From NCBI GenBank assembly GCA_947165105.1, contig CAMUZC010000052.1, positions 1 through 11,570 on the forward strand: 11,570 nucleotides of DNA, written 5' to 3'. The translations under genes and the position numbers were made by a program. Below, one piece after another: positions 6,712 to 11,570 of this stretch (position 1 is the first letter of the stretch; each line of letters begins with the position of its first letter). The DNA comes from an uncultured Lachnospiraceae bacterium. Lineage in GTDB: Bacteria; Bacillota_A; Clostridia; TANB77; CAG-508. The notes beneath the pieces were generated by a model that saw only the letters and a program-made list of their open reading frames with translations, did not search any database and was not told the DNA's origin.

Positions 6712-6750
6712 TATCTTCCCTCCTTTACAACATATGTTATATTATCATTT

Positions 6751-6774
6751 TATGAAATTATGTAAATAAAAGTT
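6751..6774 (-). promoter_or_regulatory. possible sigma-K promoter of dpaB
   Basis: On the minus strand, an AAC (6772-6774) and CATAAAAT (starting at 6754) are separated by 17 bases, fitting the sigma-K pattern of AC followed by CATAnnnT. The B. subtilis spoVF operon is known to be sigma-K dependent, which makes this site plausible, but the motif is short and AT-rich. Confidence 0.4.
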
Positions 6775-6801
6775 CTATATTTTAGCTTATCTAATATTTA
6801 T

Positions 6802-6838
6802 AATAAAAAGAAAATGGCACTCCGTATAACGAAGTGCC
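6802..6838 (-). terminator. terminator of the SleB-like gene
   Basis: GGCACT (6816-6821) pairs with AGTGCC (6833-6838), and the stem can extend inward by three more pairs. On the minus strand it is followed by a T-rich tract. It lies about 20 bases after the stop codon and separates this gene from dpaB. Confidence 0.85.
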
Positions 6839-6859
6839 TAAAAGGTTCATTTTGTCATA

Positions 6860-7768
6860 TCACCTTGCGGTACATCTAAAGTAATTCCATCTACCGTCAC
6901 CATTAAAATATAAGTATCCATGCTGGTACTCATCTGGATGTTCAAAATAATATGTTACGGCCTGTTTTACTGATTCTGTAACCTGATAAGAATAAGTATT
7001 TAAATTTACGTATGACCATGCTCCAGAAAATTGTGCAGGTTGTGTTAAAACTCCATATATTGTATTTGGAAAAAGCGGAGAGTTAACACGATTCATAATA
7101 GTTTCTATAACCTTAGCTTTTTCTTGGACTGTAACATAGTCAGAACCATATTCATGTCCAAGAGCATTGCACAACAGGATATAATCACTGTCTGAAATAG
7201 CAGGTTCTTCGATATAATCTTCTATATCGTAAGCACCATACTCTGGTACATAAACACCATATTCATCACAATAGATATATGATTCTTCTGTACTAGGTTC
7301 AGTTACTTCTTCAACGTAAATTTCTTCTTCTTCAACTTCTACTGGAACCTCTTCAATTTCTATATCACTTTCTACTTCCTCTAATACAACTTCCTCAGTT
7401 TCTTCAGTTGTTGTTTGAGTGGTAGTAGTTGATGATGTAGTAATTGTGGTTGTTGTCGTAGTAGTTGTTGTGGTGGTGGTCGTAGTGGTGGTTGATGTTG
7501 ATGTCGTTACTGTAGTTGTCGTTGTTGTCATCATAGGCAAAACTGGCTCTATTGGTCCAGCTGCAAATGCAGTTAATGAATTTAACAGAGAAAATGGCTT
7601 CTTTTTATGTACGCCTGTTTCTGTTACTATTGCTTCTGATGACTTAGTGTCTGGTATCGTTGGAACATAAAGCGTTATCTGCATCATTATCGTAATAATA
7701 GCAGATACAATAATAGCTATTGCTCTTTTCCGATAGATACTTCGGACACTGGGTGAATTTTTTGACAT
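6860..7768 (-). CDS. membrane-anchored SleB-type cell wall hydrolase
   Basis: This 302-residue protein has a short basic cytoplasmic N-terminus, one membrane helix (about 15-35), a Thr-rich stalk (81-121, 34 of 41 Thr), an acidic Glu-rich segment (122-190) and a C-terminal domain (about 192-300) of the SleB/CwlJ hydrolase type. Family landmarks are LCNALGHEYG, with Glu206 the likely catalytic residue, IMNRVNSPLFPNTIYGVLTQPAQF, and a closing YFNGDGRW. SleB-type enzymes cleave peptidoglycan, best known in spore germination; the sigma-A-like promoter here suggests a growing-cell role. The chosen start is the ATG at 7766-7768; a GTG four codons upstream lies only one base from the ribosome binding site. 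The 13-base spacing from AAAGG to ATG is long but identical in the neighbouring 3D-domain gene. The gene is monocistronic and has a structured leader. Confidence 0.85.
   Translation of the reverse strand: MSKNSPSVRSIYRKRAIAIIVSAIITIMMQITLYVPTIPDTKSSEAIVTETGVHKKKPFSLLNSLTAFAAGPIEPVLPMMTTTTTTVTTSTSTTTTTTTTTTTTTTTTITTSSTTTTQTTTEETEEVVLEEVESDIEIEEVPVEVEEEEIYVEEVTEPSTEESYIYCDEYGVYVPEYGAYDIEDYIEEPAISDSDYILLCNALGHEYGSDYVTVQEKAKVIETIMNRVNSPLFPNTIYGVLTQPAQFSGAWSYVNLNTYSYQVTESVKQAVTYYFEHPDEYQHGYLYFNGDGRWNYFRCTAR
7406..7528 (-). repeat. poly-threonine coding tract
   Basis: This codes for residues 81-121 of the SleB-like protein, including 16 consecutive Thr. The codons are a mixture of ACT, ACA, ACC and ACG rather than one expanded triplet, which suggests selection on the amino acids. 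Read on the plus strand it gives a meaningless poly-Val frame. Confidence 0.85.
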
Positions 7769-7780
7769 TTTTAAAGTCAC

Positions 7781-7853
7781 ACCTTTCCATTTGCGCTATA
7801 AATCGCACACGCGCAAATATAAAATAAATTTAGACGTGTTTTTAAACACATCT
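7781..7853 (-). promoter_or_regulatory. two-hairpin 5' leader of the SleB-like gene
   Basis: In transcript order: hairpin 1 is a 9-bp stem (7845-7853 with 7832-7840) with a 4-base loop; then AAATTTATTTTAT; then hairpin 2, an 8-bp stem (7811-7818 with 7789-7796) with a 14-base loop; then GGAAAGG directly against the stem. The same order, linker and spacing recur before the neighbouring 3D-domain gene while the stem sequences differ, indicating a conserved RNA structure. Confidence 0.6.
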
Positions 7854-7858
7854 GAATT

Positions 7859-7888
7859 ATTATACCACATTATTGTAAACTTGTCCAA
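7859..7888 (-). promoter_or_regulatory. sigma-A promoter of the SleB-like gene
   Basis: TATAAT (7859-7864) is preceded by TGG (extended -10). TGGACA or TTGGAC (7882-7888) serves as the -35, 17 or 18 bases away. Transcription should begin within a few bases of hairpin 1. Confidence 0.65.
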
Positions 7889-7915
7889 CTTTCTGAATAA
7901 ATTATTCTAAATAGT

Positions 7916-7948
7916 AAAGAAAAATCCCCTGGCTTATCAAACCAGGGG
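7916..7948 (-). terminator. terminator of the 3D-domain gene
   Basis: CCCCTGG (7926-7932) pairs with CCAGGGG (7942-7948) around a 9-base loop, followed on the minus strand by a T-rich tract. It lies about 45 bases after the stop codon. Confidence 0.9.
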
Positions 7949-7994
7949 AAGTGAATTGCAGAATTATGTCATATCAATAAAGTCTTGTATGATA

Positions 7995-8900
7995 TTACCA
8001 CGTAGTAGCAATATCAATTTGGTATGGATTACTGTATGCAAACGTTCCAGTATCACATACAATAGCTGTACCTAAGGAAGTCTCTACTAAACTTCCTCTT
8101 GGATGGACGTTTAAGTTGGCCGCACACATTATATAATCGCCAAACATCTTGCATCCATCATCGCGAACCCAGTAGCTATAATAATATCCACATGAGTTCA
8201 TTAAAGAAATAACTCCGGTCATATCGAGATTGTAAAAAGTCTCTTTACCAGAAGGTCCCTGAACAGTTCCTACCCATGAAGAAAGAACCGGACCATTATA
8301 TGAATATGTAATAGGTGCCTCAGTTACAGGCTCTACATATTCTTCCATATAAACTGGTTCCTCAACATAGGGAATTTCTTCAACTATAGCTTCTGTTTCA
8401 GCTTCTGTGGCAATTTCTTGAGTTGCCGCTTCCGTTGTAACAGGAACTTCTGTTGCAGGTTCTGTTGTTTCAGGTATGTTAATTTCTAAGTTTTCAATTA
8501 TCTTTGCACACTTGTGGGATGAATCTTTTATTGTTTCTGAAACACTAGTGCTACTTATAACTAATACAGTTTTTAACTTCTCAGGATTAAGCTGATTAGA
8601 CTCGGTCTCAGTTTCAACAGATTCATTTGTCATTAAAGACATGGTTACTTGTTCTACTTCTTCTTGCATCGCATAAAAAAGCGGTACAATAGAGTCATTT
8701 TGTTCTACACTGTTCTGCAATTTTTCTGTCTGAGCAAATACGGGATTTGCTTTTTTTCTTTCTGTGTTTTTTGCGGGTGCTCCGAGATTTAATGCGATGC
8801 TCCAAATAATAATGATTGCAAAGTTTAAAACAAAAATTGCACACATTATTTTGTCATTCCGACACATTCGCGTCACATCATTTCCAGTCGTTTCCTGCAT
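7995..8900 (-). CDS. membrane-anchored 3D/double-psi-barrel wall protein
   Basis: This 301-residue protein has a cytoplasmic N-terminus, one membrane helix (about 19-38), a long extracellular stalk rich in Thr, Glu and Pro (about 143-198, repeated TEP/TEA), and a C-terminal domain (about 212-301). That domain begins GPSGKETFYNLDMTG and contains WVRDDGCKMFGDYIMCAANL, HPRGSLVETSLGTAIVCDTG and QIDIATTW. The Pro-Arg-Gly, Gly-Thr, Asp-Thr-Gly and Ile-Asp-Ile spacing resembles the 3D/double-psi beta-barrel fold of RpfB/YabE- and MltA-like proteins that act on peptidoglycan. The catalytic role is inferred. The chosen start is the ATG at 8898-8900, at the same 13-base spacing as in the SleB-like gene; the ATG at 8922-8924 overlaps the AGGAAAGG ribosome binding site and part of hairpin 2. 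It has its own promoter and terminator. Confidence 0.8.
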   Translation of the reverse strand: MQETTGNDVTRMCRNDKIMCAIFVLNFAIIIIWSIALNLGAPAKNTERKKANPVFAQTEKLQNSVEQNDSIVPLFYAMQEEVEQVTMSLMTNESVETETESNQLNPEKLKTVLVISSTSVSETIKDSSHKCAKIIENLEINIPETTEPATEVPVTTEAATQEIATEAETEAIVEEIPYVEEPVYMEEYVEPVTEAPITYSYNGPVLSSWVGTVQGPSGKETFYNLDMTGVISLMNSCGYYYSYWVRDDGCKMFGDYIMCAANLNVHPRGSLVETSLGTAIVCDTGTFAYSNPYQIDIATTW

Positions 8901-8911
8901 TATATACACAC

Positions 8912-8978
8912 AACCTTTCCTCATGCCAATATTCTAAGGCATGAATTAAAATAAATTTATGTGCCTTTTTTAGCACAT
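8912..8978 (-). promoter_or_regulatory. two-hairpin 5' leader of the 3D-domain gene
   Basis: In transcript order: hairpin 1 has stem ATGTGC/GCACAT (8973-8978 with 8959-8964) around an A-rich loop; then AAATTTATTTTAAT; then hairpin 2 has stem TCATGCC/GGCATGA (8938-8944 with 8921-8927) around a 10-base loop; then GGAAAGG abuts the stem, 13 bases from the ATG. It matches the leader at 7781-7853 in layout and linker. Confidence 0.6.
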
Positions 8979-8985
8979 GCTGAAT

Positions 8986-9014
8986 ATTATAACATATTTT
9001 TGTATCTATGTCTA
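8986..9014 (-). promoter_or_regulatory. sigma-A promoter of the 3D-domain gene
   Basis: TATAAT (8986-8991) is preceded by TGT (extended -10). TAGACA (9009-9014) lies 17 bases upstream. Confidence 0.7.
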
Positions 9015-9052
9015 CCCTTTTACATAATATTTTCAAATTTTAGGTATTTATA

Positions 9053-9093
9053 CAAAAATAATATGCCTCTAATATAGTAATTAAAGGCATATT
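9053..9093 (-). terminator. terminator after the downstream acetate kinase gene
   Basis: The arms 9060-9073 and 9080-9093 form a 14-bp stem with one G/U pair and a 6-base loop, followed on the minus strand by a short U-run (complement of 9053-9059). The stem ends 8 bases after the stop codon at 9101. Confidence 0.85.
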
Positions 9094-9100
9094 AATAAGT

Positions 9101-10291
9101 TTATTTAACTAATTTCATAGTTTCTCTTGCAATAACTAATTCTTCGTTAGTAGGAACAACCCATACTTTAATTTTTGAATCAGGAGCGGAAATTTCGATT
9201 TCTTCACCTCTTATATGATTCTTTTCTTCATCTAATTTAACACCTAGGAATTCTAGATTTTTGCATATACCGCTTCTTCTGTTAAATTGGTTTTCACCAA
9301 CACCTGCTGTAAATACTATGTTGTCTACACCACCCATAGAAACCATATATTTAGCTATAAATTGAGCGATATTTAAATCATAAGCTTTTAATGCTAATGC
9401 TGATCTTTCATCACCATCGTTAGCAGCAGCTTCGATATCTCTAACATCAGGAGCTTGACCTGAAATTCCTGCTAATCCTGATTCTTTATTTAGAATTCTA
9501 TCCATTTCTTCTGGTTTGATTCCTTCTTTTTTCATTAAGAATGTTACTATTGATGGATCTAAATCTCCACTTCTAGCACACATCATAATTCCACCAAGTG
9601 GTGTTAATCCCATACTTGTATCAACTGATTTTCCGCCTTGAACAGCACATAAACTTGCACCTTGTCCCAAATGGCAAACGATTGTTTTTACATCTTCAAC
9701 TGATTTATTTTCAAGCTCTGCAACTCTTTGAGATACATAATAATGAGATGTACCGTGGAAACCATATTTACGAATTTTATATTCTCTATAATAGTGATAT
9801 GGTATAGGATATAAATATCTTTCTTCTGGAATTGTTTTATGGAATCCGTTATCAAATACAGCAACGCATGGAGTATTTGGCATTAAAGATTTGCATGCTT
9901 CCATTCCCATTGCAGCAGCCATATTGTGAACTGGGGCTAAATCTGCAATTTCTTTAATTCCAGCGATAACGCTATCATCTATAATAATAGGATCTGCATA
10001 TCTTTCAGCTCCTTGAACAACTCTGTGTCCTACGGCATTAATTTCATCTAAACTGTTTACTACTTTATAATCAGCTTCTGTTAATTGCTTAATGATGAAC
10101 TCTAAAGCTTCTTTATGAGTAGGAGCATAGTTTTCAATAACATATTTTTCTCCATTTACTTTGTGTGTAATAAAAGCTTTAGGATCTCCAATTCTTTCAT
10201 AATTTCCTTTTGCAATTACTTCTTCATTTTCCATATCTATTAATTGATATTTTAATGAAGAACTACCACTGTTTAATACTAATATCTTCAT
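9101..10291 (-). CDS. ackA: acetate kinase paralogue, downstream copy
   Basis: Acetate kinase makes ATP from acetyl phosphate and ADP in the last step of acetate fermentation, in the cytoplasm. The protein is 396 residues, a full family length. Core residues are present: Asn7, Ser10/Ser12 and Lys14 (NSGSSSLK), Arg90, His122, Asp147, His179 (FHGTSH), Arg240 (ARSGDLDP) and Glu384 (TNEEL). Several neighbouring positions differ from the usual enzyme and from the upstream copy: QGA for HGG after Arg90, APVHNM for APLHNP around His122, FDNGF for FDTGF at Asp147, and MCARSGD for MGTRSGD at Arg240. Both copies have HLGQGAS where HLGNGAS is usual. It could be a kinase with a different acyl preference. 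The ATG has AAAGGAAG 8 bases upstream and its own promoter stands 40 bases before it, in the gap between the copies. Confidence 0.9.
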   Translation of the reverse strand: MKILVLNSGSSSLKYQLIDMENEEVIAKGNYERIGDPKAFITHKVNGEKYVIENYAPTHKEALEFIIKQLTEADYKVVNSLDEINAVGHRVVQGAERYADPIIIDDSVIAGIKEIADLAPVHNMAAAMGMEACKSLMPNTPCVAVFDNGFHKTIPEERYLYPIPYHYYREYKIRKYGFHGTSHYYVSQRVAELENKSVEDVKTIVCHLGQGASLCAVQGGKSVDTSMGLTPLGGIMMCARSGDLDPSIVTFLMKKEGIKPEEMDRILNKESGLAGISGQAPDVRDIEAAANDGDERSALALKAYDLNIAQFIAKYMVSMGGVDNIVFTAGVGENQFNRRSGICKNLEFLGVKLDEEKNHIRGEEIEISAPDSKIKVWVVPTNEELVIARETMKLVK

Positions 10292-10330
10292 ATTTTAAAC
10301 TTCCTTTCATAATTGGTTATTTCGTTTCAT

Positions 10331-10359
10331 TTTATATCATAGATTTATATATTTTGCAA
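10331..10359 (-). promoter_or_regulatory. promoter between the two acetate kinase genes
   Basis: On the minus strand, TTGCAA (10354-10359) and TATAAA (10331-10336) are 17 bases apart with TG one base before the -10. No terminator is seen between the genes, so the downstream copy can be read from this promoter and also by readthrough. Confidence 0.55.
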
Positions 10360-10363
10360 CTTT

Positions 10364-11554
10364 TTACATTTTGCTTTTAACATCTCTTGCTATAAGCAAC
10401 TCTTCATTAGTAGGTACAACAAACATCTCCACAGATGAATCAGAAGCGGAAATTTTCCCTTCACAATTAACAAAGGTATCATTTGCTTTCTCATCTAATT
10501 TAATGCCTAAAAACGCCAAATAATCGCAAATTTTCTTTCTTTCTTTTGCATCTTTCTCACCGATACCAGCAGTAAATGTTATAATGTCAACTCCTTGCAT
10601 AGAAACCATATACTTAGCGATAAATTGAGCAACACTATATGCAAAAGCATCTGTAGCCATAAGGGCATTTTTATTACCTTGAGCTGCTTCAGCTTCAATA
10701 TCTCTAAAGTCAACTGATACTTCTGAAATTCCATATACACCAGATTTTTTATTTAAAATTTCATCCATTTCATCAGGTGTATGATTTCTTAATTTAGCTA
10801 TATAAGTAACAACAGATGGATCAATATCACCGCTTCTAGTTCCCATAGGAATTCCGCCTAGAGGTGTGAATCCCATGCTTGTGTCAACTGATTTTCCATT
10901 CTTAATAGCACAAATACTTGCACCTTGACCTAAGTGGCAGTTTATAATTTTTAAATCTTCAATTGGCTTACCAACTAATTCAGCAGCTCTATTAGCAACA
11001 AATTGATGTGATATACCATGAAAACCGTATCTACGTATTTTATATTGTTCATAATATTTATATGGAATAGGATACATATAACTTTCTGGTGGAATTGTTT
11101 TGTGAAATCCTGTATCAAAACAAGCTACATTAAGCTTACCAGGCATAACACTTAAACAAGCTTCCATACCTGAAATAGCAGCTGGATTATGTAGTGGCGC
11201 TAGGTCTATAATAGATTTTAAGCCAGCTAAAACTTCTGGAGTAATAACTACTGGATCTGTATATTTTTCTCCGCCATGAACCACTCTATGTCCAATAGCA
11301 TCTATTTCATCTATTGATTTAATAACACCATATTCTTCACTTAATAATCTTCCTAATACAAATTTAATTGCTTTTTCATGATTTGAAACAGGACGTTCAA
11401 ATTTATGTTTTGCTTCTCCTACTTTATGTGTTAAAAAAGAATTATTTTGTCCAATACGTTCAAAGTTTCCTTTTGCTAAAACTTCTTCTGTTTCCATTTC
11501 TATTAATTGATATTTAAGTGATGAACTACCACTATTTAGTACTAATATTTTCAT
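10364..11554 (-). CDS. ackA: acetate kinase, upstream copy
   Basis: This copy is also 396 residues and keeps the canonical surroundings of the active site: NSGSSSLK (Asn7, Lys14), GHRVVHGGEKY (Arg90), DLAPLHNP (His122), CFDTGFH (Asp147), YGFHGISH (His179), GTRSGDIDP (Arg240) and PTNEELLIAR (Glu384). One exception is HLGQGAS, with Gln210 at the position that is normally Asn. It is therefore the better candidate for the housekeeping enzyme. The chosen start is the ATG at 11552-11554, 10 bases after AAAGG; a TTG three codons upstream is too close to that site. Phosphotransacetylase (pta), the usual partner, is not in the window but could lie just upstream, beyond the right edge, as would the promoter. 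It contains two GAAGCGG motifs. Confidence 0.95.
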   Translation of the reverse strand: MKILVLNSGSSSLKYQLIEMETEEVLAKGNFERIGQNNSFLTHKVGEAKHKFERPVSNHEKAIKFVLGRLLSEEYGVIKSIDEIDAIGHRVVHGGEKYTDPVVITPEVLAGLKSIIDLAPLHNPAAISGMEACLSVMPGKLNVACFDTGFHKTIPPESYMYPIPYKYYEQYKIRRYGFHGISHQFVANRAAELVGKPIEDLKIINCHLGQGASICAIKNGKSVDTSMGFTPLGGIPMGTRSGDIDPSVVTYIAKLRNHTPDEMDEILNKKSGVYGISEVSVDFRDIEAEAAQGNKNALMATDAFAYSVAQFIAKYMVSMQGVDIITFTAGIGEKDAKERKKICDYLAFLGIKLDEKANDTFVNCEGKISASDSSVEMFVVPTNEELLIARDVKSKM

Positions 11555-11570
11555 TGCATTCAATCCTTTC

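Larger units (their letters stand above)
1772..10836. repeat. eleven dispersed GAAGCGG (Chi-like) heptamers
   Basis: The heptamer occurs on the plus strand at 1772-1778, 4993-4999, 6548-6554 and 10443-10449, and on the minus strand at 3104-3110, 3125-3131, 3674-3680, 6483-6489, 8426-8432, 9270-9276 and 10830-10836. GAAGCGG is the known Chi site of Staphylococcus aureus and contains AGCGG, the Bacillus subtilis Chi site; Chi sequences control the AddAB exonuclease during double-strand break repair. The span given here simply covers the first to the last site. Confidence 0.6.

Noticed and set aside
7406..7528. Triplet repeat region considered as a CRISPR array or tandem repeat locus
   Set aside because: There are no separated repeats and spacers; it is in-frame coding low complexity with mixed codons.
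7419..7670. Plus-strand open frame coding for long runs of valine
   Set aside because: It is the reverse complement of the poly-Thr tract of the SleB-like gene, has no ribosome binding site, and has no plausible protein features.
7769..7780. GTG start for the SleB-like gene at 7778-7780
   Set aside because: It lies one base after the AAAGG ribosome binding site. The ATG at 7766-7768 has the same spacing as the ATG of the sister gene with the matched leader.
7781..7864. Known riboswitch (ydaO c-di-AMP type, preQ1, fluoride)
   Set aside because: The leader is about 80 nt with two simple hairpins and lacks the conserved sequence blocks of those classes as I know them.
8901..8924. Earlier ATG for the 3D-domain protein at 8922-8924
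   Set aside because: It would place the start upstream of the ribosome binding site and inside hairpin 2, and has no ribosome binding site of its own; the ATG at 8898-8900 fits better.

Overview
The window is AT-rich (by eye around 30% G+C) and reads as a chromosomal segment of a low-GC, spore-forming Firmicute, most likely a clostridial anaerobe. The support is a dipicolinate synthase subunit gene (endospores), two acetate kinase genes (acetogenic fermentation), Gram-positive AGGAGG-type ribosome binding sites, sigma-A promoters with 17-bp spacers and extended -10 boxes, a Firmicute LexA box, and a GAAGCGG motif matching the Chi sequence known from Staphylococcus aureus. Species cannot be fixed from the sequence alone. 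Nearly all genes lie on the minus strand; only the tyrosine recombinase is an intact gene on the plus strand.

Left part (1-2280) looks accessory. It holds a 50-codon gene at 276-428 with clearly higher G+C (about 42%), its own promoter, a palindrome and a strong terminator; a RhuM-type/Fic fusion protein (579-1535); a 739-base gap with a decayed small membrane-protein gene; and two copies of a 38-bp repeat (152-189 and 2173-2210). GAAGCGG is absent from the first 1.77 kb but frequent later.

Middle part (2275-6711): a small lipoprotein, glycolytic phosphoglycerate mutase gpmI, a divergently transcribed XerC/D-like recombinase, a convergent LysM protein of YneA type with a perfect LexA box between its -35 and -10, and the flavoprotein subunit of dipicolinate synthase (dpaB/spoVFB) without its usual partner dpaA.

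Right part (6860-11554): two membrane-anchored wall-active proteins with long low-complexity stalks, one ending in a SleB-type hydrolase domain and one in a 3D/double-psi-barrel domain. Each has its own promoter and terminator, and the two share a matched 5' leader made of two hairpins separated by an identical 12-nt AT linker, abutting the ribosome binding site at the same spacing. This shared leader is the best candidate for an undescribed regulatory element here. Two adjacent acetate kinase paralogues (roughly 55-60% identical by eye) follow; the downstream copy has changes next to several catalytic residues, which suggests a changed acyl preference or regulation.

Functionally the window mixes core fermentation (gpmI, two ack), envelope and division control (YneA-like, SleB-like, 3D protein), sporulation (dpaB) and DNA recombination (Xer-like recombinase, Chi-like motifs), with a small possibly acquired segment at the left edge.
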